Positions 49,783-58,391 of a stretch of DNA of 64,000 nucleotides are shown piece by piece. Below the pieces are notes generated by a model. It searched no databases. It saw nothing but the letters and a program-made list of their open reading frames with translations, and was not told the DNA's origin. Made by a program: the position numbers and the translations under genes. Source of the stretch: Qipengyuania psychrotolerans. GTDB lineage: Bacteria; Pseudomonadota; Alphaproteobacteria; Sphingomonadales; Sphingomonadaceae. Position 1 is the first letter of the stretch, and each line of letters begins with the position of its first letter. The stretch lies in contig NZ_CP081297.1 in NCBI RefSeq assembly GCF_019711355.1, forward strand, positions 310,001-374,000, in the 5' to 3' direction.

Positions 49783-50517
49783 ATGCGGATTATATTCAGC
49801 AGGAAGGGTTTCGACAGCGCCGCAGGCGGAGGCGCCTCGCCGATAGTCGAGGGTGTGCCCTTGAGCCTGCCGATCCCGGCAGGAGCCGCTTCAAGCACCA
49901 CCTACCGCGACCTTGGACTTGGTGTGCACGCCCAATTGGCGAGCAAGGGGAGGGTGAGCGAAGACGACGCCTGCCATCATGACCCGATGTTCCTGCCCGG
50001 TGGCACCTGCCTGTTCGGGCAGGTTGGCGCAGCGCAAACCCATCTCGCCAATCAGGGGGTGGGTGTGGGAGATGTCTTCCTGTTCTTCGGCCTGTTCCGC
50101 GAAGAGCAGACCGGCGAACTGCATCACCGGTTCTTCGGGTGGTTGCAAATCGAGAGCATGGTCCATCTTGCCGATTGCGACGAGCAAAGGAGGCAGGAGC
50201 TCATAGCTCATGGCCATCCCCATGCCATCAAGATGCACGGCTCCAACGATTGCATTTATGCGGGCCCGGGAGGTGTTGCCCAGCGCGCTTCGGATGCCTT
50301 GCGGCTTACCGTTCCAGACGGGCCGCCATCGCTATGGAGGCGGCCGGAATGGCTGAAACCTGGTGGGCTGAGCTATCATGATCGCAAAGACCGGTGGCTG
50401 CCTGCCAGCCGCCTGCAAAGCGTCGCGCGCGGTCAGGAATTTGTCGCGGACATCGGTCGCCGCAAGGCTCCGCGCGAGTGGCTCGTGCGGATCCTGGCAG
50501 AACTCAAAGCGTCCTGA
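49783..50517 (+). CDS. Nmad3-type (nucleotide modification associated domain 3) protein
   Basis: 244 residues from ATG 49783 (GAAGTAAAA upstream). The start MRIIFSRKGFDSAAGGGASPI followed by VPLSLPIPAG, YRDLGLGVHA, HHDPMFLPG, FGQVGAAQTHLANQGVGVGDVFLFFGLFRE and HPHAIKMHGSNDCIYAG matches the family I know as Nmad3, predicted by comparative genomics to act with nucleic-acid base modification systems. No DNA-modification partners, phage genes or restriction genes are next to it here. Divergent from the nucleotidyltransferase across 64 bases; its 3' end overlaps mmsB by 14 bases. Confidence 0.7.
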   Translation: MRIIFSRKGFDSAAGGGASPIVEGVPLSLPIPAGAASSTTYRDLGLGVHAQLASKGRVSEDDACHHDPMFLPGGTCLFGQVGAAQTHLANQGVGVGDVFLFFGLFREEQTGELHHRFFGWLQIESMVHLADCDEQRRQELIAHGHPHAIKMHGSNDCIYAGPGGVAQRASDALRLTVPDGPPSLWRRPEWLKPGGLSYHDRKDRWLPASRLQSVARGQEFVADIGRRKAPREWLVRILAELKAS

Positions 50518-51370
50518 TCACCGAAGAAAAGTCGAGATCGCCGCTCTCTTGCGCAAGTGCTTCGTAAATTTCAGCGGCTTTTGCGCCAAGCAAGGTGGTC
50601 GCATCGACATTGCGTGCAGCTTCCATCGCAAGGCGCAAGTCCTTGAGCATCAGGGCAGTGGCAAAACCGCCTTTGTAGTCGTTGTCCGCAGGGCTCTCGA
50701 CGCCGACACCCGGCATGGGCGTATAGGCATTGAGTGACCAGCAATAGCCGGACGACTGGCTGGAAATTTCGTAGAATTTTTGCGGATCGAGGCCGAGCCT
50801 CTCGGCCATCTTCATGGCTTCCGCCGTGCCGATCATCGAAATGGCGAGCAGCATGTTGTTGCAGATCTTTGCGGTCTGCCCCGCGCCTGCATCGCCCGCG
50901 TGGATCACGGCCTTGCCCATCGCGCTCAGCACCTCTTCGGCGCGCTTGAAGGCCTTGTCGGTCCCGCCGACCATGAAGGTGAGCGTGCCGCCATTGGCCG
51001 CTGCGATCCCGCCGGAAACGGGGGCATCGACCATGTCGTATCCGGCAGCTTCGGCTTTCGCAATCACTTCCTTGGCGGTGGCGACGTCGATGGTCGAGCA
51101 ATCGAGCAGCACCGCGCCTGCGGGGGCCTTGCCTATCACGCTGCCTTCGTAGACCGATTTCACGATCCCGCCATTGGGCAGCATGGTGACCACGCCGTCG
51201 ACGCCCTGTACGGCTTCACTGGCGTCGGTGAAAGTCGCGCAGCCATTGTTTCTGGCCGTCTCAAGCGCCTCTTCCGAAAGGTCGAAGGCGTTTACCTCGT
51301 GCCCCGCCTTAACGAGGTTCGCGGCCATCCCGCCGCCCATGTTGCCGAGGCCGATGAAGGCGATTTTCAT
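50504..51370 (-). CDS. mmsB: 3-hydroxyisobutyrate dehydrogenase
   Basis: 288 residues. The Rossmann start KIAFIGLGNMGGGMAANLVKAGHEV, substrate motif DAPVSGGIAAANGGTLTFMVGG, and catalytic Lys in GAGQTAKICNNMLLAIS are the beta-hydroxyacid dehydrogenase signatures. It oxidises 3-hydroxyisobutyrate to methylmalonate semialdehyde with NAD in valine breakdown, feeding MmsA encoded about 9 kb away on the same strand. GGAGAGAG precedes the ATG. Confidence 0.92.
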   Translation of the reverse strand: MKIAFIGLGNMGGGMAANLVKAGHEVNAFDLSEEALETARNNGCATFTDASEAVQGVDGVVTMLPNGGIVKSVYEGSVIGKAPAGAVLLDCSTIDVATAKEVIAKAEAAGYDMVDAPVSGGIAAANGGTLTFMVGGTDKAFKRAEEVLSAMGKAVIHAGDAGAGQTAKICNNMLLAISMIGTAEAMKMAERLGLDPQKFYEISSQSSGYCWSLNAYTPMPGVGVESPADNDYKGGFATALMLKDLRLAMEAARNVDATTLLGAKAAEIYEALAQESGDLDFSSVIRTL

Positions 51371-51383
51371 GTTCTCTCTCCAG

Positions 51384-51644
51384 TCACACGAATAGAATTA
51401 CAAAGCCCAGAAATATCATCGCCGGACCGAAAAGCAGCATCAGGATCGGTTGAACATCGGCCATCATGCGGTCCCAACGGTTGCGAGGGAGTGGTTCTTC
51501 CTCTCCGCCAACCTTCAGGATCGCTGCTTCGATCAGATTGATGCGTTCTTCGCGGCGGTGACGCCACGCATCAATGCCGCGCCACACGAAGAGTGTACCG
51601 AAGGTAATCAGGCCGAAGACCTTGAGGATTACCTCCCAGTCCAC
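51384..51644 (-). CDS. Small two-helix membrane protein of unknown function
   Basis: 86 residues from GTG 51644. One hydrophobic segment near the N-terminus (VILKVFGLITFGTLFVW, about 5-21), a charged middle (RHRREERINLIEAAILKVGGEEE) and a second helix at the C-terminus (PILMLLFGPAMIFLGFVILFV). It overlaps the enoyl-CoA hydratase 3' end by 16 bases and ends 13 bases before mmsB, so it is part of the valine operon. GAGGGCAA stands before the GTG. No family recognised. Confidence 0.65.
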   Translation of the reverse strand: MDWEVILKVFGLITFGTLFVWRGIDAWRHRREERINLIEAAILKVGGEEEPLPRNRWDRMMADVQPILMLLFGPAMIFLGFVILFV

Positions 51645-52411
51645 TTGCCCTCGCGTTTCTCGACGAAGGCAGCCATGCCTTCCTTCTTGTCCTCGCTCGC
51701 GGTCAGGATCTGGAAGATGCGGCGCTCGATGATCAAGCCCTGGTCGAGGCTGCTTTCAAAGGCGGCATTGACCATTTCCTTGTTTGCGATGGCGGCCATC
51801 GGCGGCATCGAAGCGATCTGCGCGGCGGTCTTCATTGCTTCGTCGAGCAATTCGTCATGCGGCACCACGCGCGCAACGAGGTTGCTGCGCTCGGCTTCTT
51901 CGGCGCCCATCATGCGGCCGGTGAGGCACATTTCCATGGCCTTGGATTTGCCGACAGCCTTGGTCAGGCGCTGCGATCCGCCCATGCCCGGCGCGACGCC
52001 CAGCTTGATTTCGGGCTGGCCGAACTTGGCGTTTTCCGAAGCGATGATGAAGTCCGCCATCATGGCAAGCTCGCACCCGCCGCCCAGTGCGAAGCCGTTC
52101 ACCGCAGCAATCCACGGCTTGCGGGTTTTCTTGACGATCTCGCTGGTCCAAGGCGAAAAGAAATCTTCGAGATAGAAGTCGGCAGCCGCCTTCTCGCTCA
52201 TTTCCTTGATGTCGGCACCGGCGGCGAACGCCTTGTCGCCCGAACCGGTCAGGACCGCGCACAGCTGGCTGTTGTCGGCCTGGTAGGCAGCGAAGGCCTC
52301 GATCAGCTCTTCGAGGACCTTGCTGTTCAGCGCATTGAGTGCCTTGGGGCGGTTCAGCGTGATCAGCGTAACTGCGTCGCGCTGTTCGACGGTGATGGTT
52401 TCAAAACTCAT
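51629..52411 (-). CDS. Enoyl-CoA hydratase/isomerase family protein
   Basis: 260 residues from ATG 52411, which overlaps the stop of the upstream hydrolase gene (ATGA). Crotonase motifs: ITLNRPKALNALNSKVLEEL, AFAAGADIKEM with the oxyanion hole, AVNGFALGGGCELAMMAD with the catalytic Glu region, and EIKLGVAPGMGGSQRLTKAVGKSKAME. In this locus it would hydrate methacrylyl-CoA to 3-hydroxyisobutyryl-CoA, though such enzymes often accept other enoyl-CoAs. Confidence 0.9.
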   Translation of the reverse strand: MSFETITVEQRDAVTLITLNRPKALNALNSKVLEELIEAFAAYQADNSQLCAVLTGSGDKAFAAGADIKEMSEKAAADFYLEDFFSPWTSEIVKKTRKPWIAAVNGFALGGGCELAMMADFIIASENAKFGQPEIKLGVAPGMGGSQRLTKAVGKSKAMEMCLTGRMMGAEEAERSNLVARVVPHDELLDEAMKTAAQIASMPPMAAIANKEMVNAAFESSLDQGLIIERRIFQILTASEDKKEGMAAFVEKREGKWTGR

Positions 52412-53454
52412 AGGGGTTTCCATTCTTCATCGGCGGGAAGCGGGGCGAAGATGCTGTCGAGCAGTTCCTCGCTCACGCCCTCGGGCGTTGCCGGATCCCA
52501 TTTGGGGTCGTTGGTCTTGTCCACGATCACCGCGCGCACGCCCTCGGCGAAGTCAGGGCGGGTCAGCACGCGGCTCGCGATGCGGTATTCCATAATCATG
52601 TTGTCCGCGAAATCGCCAAGCTTCGCGCTGGTCGCAAGCTGGCGCAGCGCGACCTTGCAGGTCTGCGGGCTCTTGGTGTTGAGCGTGGCGAGTTCCTTGG
52701 CCGCCCAGTCACTGTCTTCCGCTTCGAGGCTGGCGAGGATGTCCTCGTAGCGGTCGGACGCGAAATGCCTGGCAATCTTGTCGGCGTTATTCTCGATCCG
52801 TGCCTCTGGCGGCGTAATCGACAATTCGGAAAGAATACCGGCGATACGGCCCGAATGTTCGATCATCCGCGCTTTCGCTTCGGCCAGCTTTTCGGATGGC
52901 AGGTAGTGCGTGGCGATACCTGCCCAGACACATTCCGCACCGTCCAGCCGCGCGCCGGTAAGCGCAAGGAACTGGCCGAGCCGGCCGCCCAGGCGCGACA
53001 AATGCCAGCCGCCGCCGACGTCGGGGAACAGGCCGATACCGGTTTCCGGCATGGCGAAGCGCGTGTGCTCGGTCGCAACGCGGTATTTGCACGGCAGCGC
53101 GATTCCCACTCCGCCGCCCATGGTGATGCCATCCATGAAAGCCACGATGGGCTTGGCATAGGTCATCATCTGGTGATTGAGCTGGTATTCATCGTGGAAG
53201 AACGCACGGCCCGATTTGCCGTCATCGTTCAATGCCGAATGCCGCAGCAAGTTGATGTCGCCCCCAGCGCAGAAGCCGCGCCCTTCCGAGTGATCGAGCA
53301 AGACGGCCTCGATGTCATCGTCCTTCGCCCAATCCGTCAGCGCCTTGCTCATCGCATGACACATGTCGAGCGTCAGCGCGTGCAGCGCCTTCGGACGGTT
53401 CAGCGAGATATGGCCGACCGCACCGTGGCGGTGGATGTTGAGTTCCTGCGTCAT
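52408..53454 (-). CDS. 3-hydroxyisobutyryl-CoA hydrolase
   Basis: 348 residues from ATG 53454 with GGAGG 8 bases upstream (a GTG one codon earlier is also in frame). Crotonase-fold with the hydrolase-type pattern: ISLNRPKALHALTLDM, EGRGFCAGGDINLL, FMDGITMGGGVGIALPCKYRVATE, FAMPETGIGLFPDVGGGWHLSRL. The PETGIGLFPDVGG run and ~350 length mark the HIBYL-CoA hydrolase group instead of plain hydratases. It releases free 3-hydroxyisobutyrate for MmsB. Confidence 0.9.
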   Translation of the reverse strand: MTQELNIHRHGAVGHISLNRPKALHALTLDMCHAMSKALTDWAKDDDIEAVLLDHSEGRGFCAGGDINLLRHSALNDDGKSGRAFFHDEYQLNHQMMTYAKPIVAFMDGITMGGGVGIALPCKYRVATEHTRFAMPETGIGLFPDVGGGWHLSRLGGRLGQFLALTGARLDGAECVWAGIATHYLPSEKLAEAKARMIEHSGRIAGILSELSITPPEARIENNADKIARHFASDRYEDILASLEAEDSDWAAKELATLNTKSPQTCKVALRQLATSAKLGDFADNMIMEYRIASRVLTRPDFAEGVRAVIVDKTNDPKWDPATPEGVSEELLDSIFAPLPADEEWKPL

Positions 53455-53647
53455 CACCAGCCTCCTAACGCCGCAACAACCTATGGGGAAGGCCGAAGAG
53501 CCAGAATCCCCTCGGGTAGTTTCGAAGCAAAGCCGATAAGTTTTTGTAGCAGAGGAGATAGTACTCCGGTAAATGTCGTAGAATGGGCGGGGTCCCGTTC
53601 ATAGTGGGGTTGGTCGCGGACGGGTTCCGCAGGTCAAGGGTCTTAAT

Positions 53648-56600
53648 TTGGCTAATATTATTGGGACGGGCGGTAATGACGTCCTCGACGGTACGAACGG
53701 TGACGATGTAATCGAGGGCCTCGACGGCGACGATGTCATTCACGGGCGGGGCGGTTCAGACACGGTATTGGCCGGAGCGGGCAACGATTCGATACGTGAT
53801 GCAGGCGGCTTTGATATTATCGATGCCGGCGAAGGCGACGATTTCATCGATGTGCGGGTTACTGATTCTTGGGCCGGCACGCCGCACGGCTCCCTAGACG
53901 CAGGCAGCGGAAATGACCGCGTAATCCTCGAAAAAACCAGCTATTCGACCACGTATTCTATCGATCTTGGCGCGGGAAACGATACGCTAGAGATCGGGCT
54001 TTTGTATGGGCGCACGGATGTGACGCTGGGAGAAGGCTCCGATCGTGTGGTCCTGACCCGGCGCATGGGCGAAAATTCCGCCGCACCCCTGCGGATTAGC
54101 GATTTCGAAGCTGGGGATGGCGGCGATGTCATCGATTTCATCGCCTATCTTGAGCGGCTCGACGAAGTGACTGATAATTTCCTCTCTTGGGAGCCTGGTG
54201 AAAATCCATTCGCGACCGGTCATGCTGCATTGCGTCAGAATGGCAGCGATGTTGAACTGGTCTTCAGTTCGAGCGGCTTGGCCGCTGCTGGCAATGACGT
54301 TGTCATCGTCTTCCAGAATACGACGCTTGCGGATTTCTCCAGCTTTAACTTTGCTGGTTTCGAACCCTTTCCCGAGACTGTGGCGTCAACCGTCATTGAA
54401 GGCGATTTCCTGATCGCCGCAGATGTCACCTATTCGCTGACGACAACCGATCCGTACGCAGTCCCGGGCGCGACCATCATTTATCGCAGCGGGGATAATG
54501 TTCTTACTGTCTCCGGAACAATCGAGCGGTTCATACCTGAGGGCGTCCCCAGCGGAACAGCGATAGTACACGTTCCATATGACATCGCTACGCAGAATGG
54601 ACTTATCCATATTACTGCCACTGGCGTCTTACGGGTCGTCAACAATGCCGAGACATTACCGGGCTCCGAGTTTACCGGGATCGTCGCAAATGGAAATGTC
54701 CTGAATGAAGGCCTGATCCAAATTTTCTCCGATGGCGCTCTGGGGTACGGTACTTCGTATGGGGTATTTTCCTACGCAAACGGAGATTTCATCGAGATCC
54801 GCAACGAAGGTACGATCGACATCCATACGACCGGTTTCGCGGTCGGCTTTCGCCAAGGCAATGTCGGTCCCATCTGGATCAACAATGGAGCGATGAACAT
54901 TCACGGCGACAATGGCGCCATCGGCATGTACTTCAATCGCAGCGGCCCAGACCAGATTTATAACAACGGCGATCTGATCGTCACCTCGATCAATGGGGAC
55001 ACGACGGGGATATTTGTCGGCAATGTCCCTCGCGTTCGTGATTCGAACGTCACGCCCATATACAATTCGGGACTGATCCAAGCTGATACGGCAATTTACG
55101 CTCCGACGATCAATACTGGCATTGGCGATGCAATCGCGGTTTTGAACACCGGAACCCTCGATGGGGCAGTCGTACTCGGCGATATGGCCGAAGCTGTTGT
55201 GAATGAAGGGCATATTTCCGGGGCCGTCGTGCTCGGTCAAGGAGATGACATCTATCTTGGGATGTTAGGAACCGCGACCGGCAATATTTTTGGTGAATCC
55301 GGCAATGATACGCTGGTCGGCGGTCTCTACGAAGAGAGCTTCTTCGGAGGGTCTGGAAATGATCGTATTTTTGGCAACAGCGGTGATGACTACATCGAAG
55401 GCGGCTTGGGTCGCAACGCCTTGGACGGCGGGCTGGGCTACGATGTCGTATCCTATGTCACCGCAGTATCCGCGGTAGAAATCGATCTTTCGGCGGGCAC
55501 AGCTTTCTCTGCGTTCACCTCAGACAATTTGCGCAATTTCGAAAGCGTCATCGGTTCATTTTATGACGATAGGATTTTTGGCAGCAAGAACGCTGATGTC
55601 CTGTTCGGCGCGTCCGGCAATGACGTCATTAACGGGCGTGGTGGCAACGACGTCATTCTGGGCAATCGGGGTGATGATGCGCTGCGGGGTGGGTTGGGCG
55701 ACGACCGCTTCGAATTCACGGCCGGCGACGGAGATGACATAATTTTCGATTTCGCTACAGGCGATTCACTGAAATTCTATGGTCACGTAAGAGCCGATGC
55801 TACTTTTACCCAAGTCGGTGCCAATACCGTTGTCAGTTTTGCCAATGGAGACAGCGTAACAGTCATGGCCGCTTTGGCGGCAACCGTGAGCGCAGCTTCG
55901 CGGTTCAACGCTGCGCCGCTCTCGCTGGAGTTCGACAGCGCGGTTGCGGAATCGATCGTCAGCGACGAAGCGATCGTGATCGCTGCGAACGACACACTTG
56001 CGTTCAGAGATCCGTTTTTTTCGGCGGCCGATCAGACCTTCGTTACGGCGGCTATACAAATGGTCAGCAGCGGAAATAACGTCACTGGACCCGACTTTTG
56101 GAATGAAGGATCCTTGTCACTGACGGTGACCGATGTTGGTTCGGGGCCTGGTCTCTATGCGCTGGTTACATTCGGTGCCACCTATGGTGATCGGTTCCAT
56201 TCGGCAGTAAACGACGTTGGCGCGACTTTGAGCATATCGGGCCAAAGCAGTGATGTGACGTCCCTGTTCGGTATGCAGCAGGTGTGGAATGCTGGGACGA
56301 TCATTGCAGAAAGCGATGCAAATGCATCGGGCGTCTCCGAAGTAAACACTCTATTCGTGAATTCCGGCGCGATTGAGGTTTATGGTGGATTGACCGCCAG
56401 CGGGCTCGGGCTGTTGCCCTCAACAAGTGTGGCTGCGCCGGCCATTTTCAATGCCGGCGAAATTTCGGTTCATGCAGGCCAGGTCGGAACCGGGATCGAC
56501 TGGCGAGGTGGAAATGATTACGGCGGCTTCGACTTCATCGTCAATTCCGGCACGGTTACTGTCACCGAAGACGCCGAAAATTCTTTCAGCGCAGCTATCC

Positions 56601-58348
56601 GCATCTCAAACAGTGGTGATTTTGCGATCTGGAACAGCGGGACGCTGACTGCCGAATATGCCATTCTGGGCAATGAATACTTCTCTGGTGCGGGTATCTA
56701 TCCGTCAATAGGTCGAATTTACAATTCTGGAACCATGCAAGGCGAAGTTGACCTTTTCCAAGGCCCGGGTGAGGATTTAACCAATTACACCTTTGTAAAT
56801 ACGGGTCTGATTGTCGGGAATGTCGCATTTAGTCGCGGCGATGATCACTTCGAAGGCCGCAGCGGCGAATTGGTCGGAAATATCTATGGGAATGATGGCG
56901 ACGATACGTTGATTACGGGCGATGGCCGCCAACGCATCTACGGGGGCAAGGGCGACGATTTCCTCTGGGGCGGACGCGGCAACGATATCCTGCACGGCGG
57001 CCGCGGAGCCGACACTTTCTATTTCATGAGTAGCAATGGCACCAACACGATCCTCGATTTTGATGGTCTGTCTGGTGACCGAATTCTGGTCCGCGGATTT
57101 TCCGGTTGGGAAAGCATCGCACAGGTCGGCAGTAACGTCGTTGTGATCTTTGCTCCGGGACTGAAGCTTGTTCTCAAAGACCGTGTCTTGGACGACATCG
57201 ATCCTTCGAATTTCATCTTCGACGCGCCCCGCTTCGTGCCGGTCGAAACTCCCGATGCACCGGTGGCACCTAGCGCTCCGGTTGCACCTTTACAGGATCG
57301 GATTATTCCCGACTTCGTCATGCTACCCAGTGCAACCGGGCAAACGATTGATGGGCGCGATGGCTACGATGATCAGCTATTCGGGTCGGAAGGGGCAGAC
57401 TTCTTCACTGGCAATTCAAGTGACGCAACCGTTAGCGATTTTGCCGATATGATGATTGGCGGTCGGGGAGACGATATCTACATCGTGGACGAACTGTTCG
57501 ATGTCGTCATCGAGAATGTCGACGAAGGTTATGACACGATCCGAACCTCGGTCGACTTCACTTTGCCCGATCAAGTTGAACGACTTGAGCTTTCAGGTGA
57601 CGCCACGAGCGGTATCGGCAACGCTTCCGACAACGTGATTGTCGGCAATTTTATCAGCTCCGAACTCCATGGGTTGGGAGGAAACGATGTCTTGTTCGGC
57701 CGCGACGCTGGGGACACTCTTTTCGGAGGCGATGGTGAAGACAGACTGGTTGGCCGCGGAGGAGGCGATCTGTTGAATGGGGGCGCGGGAGACGACGTGC
57801 TTGAGGGCGGTTCTGGCAACGACTCGTTGTTTGGCGAGAGCGGCGACGACCTGCTTATTGGTGGCAATGGCAACGATGGACTGAGTGGCGGTGAAGGCAA
57901 TGATGATTTGCGCGCAGGTAGCGGTACCGATGCATTGAACGGTGATAATGGCAACGACCGACTGCACGGCGGTGGGGGGAATGATTATCTCTGGGGCGGG
58001 GCGGGAAGAGATTTCCTGACCGGCGGTAGCGGGGCCGACATTTTCTTTTTCAACATGGCCGAAGAAACAGGCGCCACCTCTGCCACCTCGGACCGTATTT
58101 TTGATTTCGATCCCGGGCAGGGCGATCAGATCTCGCTGATTTACGAGGACGAAAATTACAACTACGTACCACTATCTTTCATCGGATCAGGAGCGTTCAG
58201 CGCAAGTGGCGTCGGTGAAGTCCGGTACGTGCAGGCAAGCACCTTCACAATGATCTTCGTCGACGTTGACGGCGACGGTGCAACCGATTCAGCTATCCGT
58301 GTCGATGGATTGCATGAACTTACCGCGGATATGATTATGGTAGCCTAA
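53648..58348 (+). CDS. Large RTX calcium-binding, probably type I secreted protein
   Basis: 1566 residues from TTG 53648 with AAGGG about 8 bases upstream. No Sec signal peptide. Four clusters of Gly-Asp nonapeptide repeats (GGxGxDxxx): about 5-70, 549-710, 1070-1150 and 1235-1470. Between the clusters are long Asn/Gly/Ser/Thr-rich stretches with repeated N-S/E/T-G-x-I motifs (about 340-545 and 855-1070) that look like parallel beta-solenoid coils. The end resembles a serralysin-type secretion domain (DRIFDFDPGQGDQISL, then LHELTADMIMVA). No catalytic motif was recognised, so adhesin or surface-layer roles are possible. Type I secretion genes are absent from the window. It interrupts the valine locus on the opposite strand and its codon use looks less GC-rich. 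Confidence 0.88.
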   Translation: MANIIGTGGNDVLDGTNGDDVIEGLDGDDVIHGRGGSDTVLAGAGNDSIRDAGGFDIIDAGEGDDFIDVRVTDSWAGTPHGSLDAGSGNDRVILEKTSYSTTYSIDLGAGNDTLEIGLLYGRTDVTLGEGSDRVVLTRRMGENSAAPLRISDFEAGDGGDVIDFIAYLERLDEVTDNFLSWEPGENPFATGHAALRQNGSDVELVFSSSGLAAAGNDVVIVFQNTTLADFSSFNFAGFEPFPETVASTVIEGDFLIAADVTYSLTTTDPYAVPGATIIYRSGDNVLTVSGTIERFIPEGVPSGTAIVHVPYDIATQNGLIHITATGVLRVVNNAETLPGSEFTGIVANGNVLNEGLIQIFSDGALGYGTSYGVFSYANGDFIEIRNEGTIDIHTTGFAVGFRQGNVGPIWINNGAMNIHGDNGAIGMYFNRSGPDQIYNNGDLIVTSINGDTTGIFVGNVPRVRDSNVTPIYNSGLIQADTAIYAPTINTGIGDAIAVLNTGTLDGAVVLGDMAEAVVNEGHISGAVVLGQGDDIYLGMLGTATGNIFGESGNDTLVGGLYEESFFGGSGNDRIFGNSGDDYIEGGLGRNALDGGLGYDVVSYVTAVSAVEIDLSAGTAFSAFTSDNLRNFESVIGSFYDDRIFGSKNADVLFGASGNDVINGRGGNDVILGNRGDDALRGGLGDDRFEFTAGDGDDIIFDFATGDSLKFYGHVRADATFTQVGANTVVSFANGDSVTVMAALAATVSAASRFNAAPLSLEFDSAVAESIVSDEAIVIAANDTLAFRDPFFSAADQTFVTAAIQMVSSGNNVTGPDFWNEGSLSLTVTDVGSGPGLYALVTFGATYGDRFHSAVNDVGATLSISGQSSDVTSLFGMQQVWNAGTIIAESDANASGVSEVNTLFVNSGAIEVYGGLTASGLGLLPSTSVAAPAIFNAGEISVHAGQVGTGIDWRGGNDYGGFDFIVNSGTVTVTEDAENSFSAAIRISNSGDFAIWNSGTLTAEYAILGNEYFSGAGIYPSIGRIYNSGTMQGEVDLFQGPGEDLTNYTFVNTGLIVGNVAFSRGDDHFEGRSGELVGNIYGNDGDDTLITGDGRQRIYGGKGDDFLWGGRGNDILHGGRGADTFYFMSSNGTNTILDFDGLSGDRILVRGFSGWESIAQVGSNVVVIFAPGLKLVLKDRVLDDIDPSNFIFDAPRFVPVETPDAPVAPSAPVAPLQDRIIPDFVMLPSATGQTIDGRDGYDDQLFGSEGADFFTGNSSDATVSDFADMMIGGRGDDIYIVDELFDVVIENVDEGYDTIRTSVDFTLPDQVERLELSGDATSGIGNASDNVIVGNFISSELHGLGGNDVLFGRDAGDTLFGGDGEDRLVGRGGGDLLNGGAGDDVLEGGSGNDSLFGESGDDLLIGGNGNDGLSGGEGNDDLRAGSGTDALNGDNGNDRLHGGGGNDYLWGGAGRDFLTGGSGADIFFFNMAEETGATSATSDRIFDFDPGQGDQISLIYEDENYNYVPLSFIGSGAFSASGVGEVRYVQASTFTMIFVDVDGDGATDSAIRVDGLHELTADMIMVA

Positions 58349-58391
58349 CGCCAGCGCGCAGTTTTGACCGCAAACTCGCCTAGCGTGGCAA

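Noticed and set aside
53465-53743. Minus-strand ORF upstream of the RTX gene
   Set aside because: Overlaps the conserved RTX start region antisense and has no ribosome site or family likeness.
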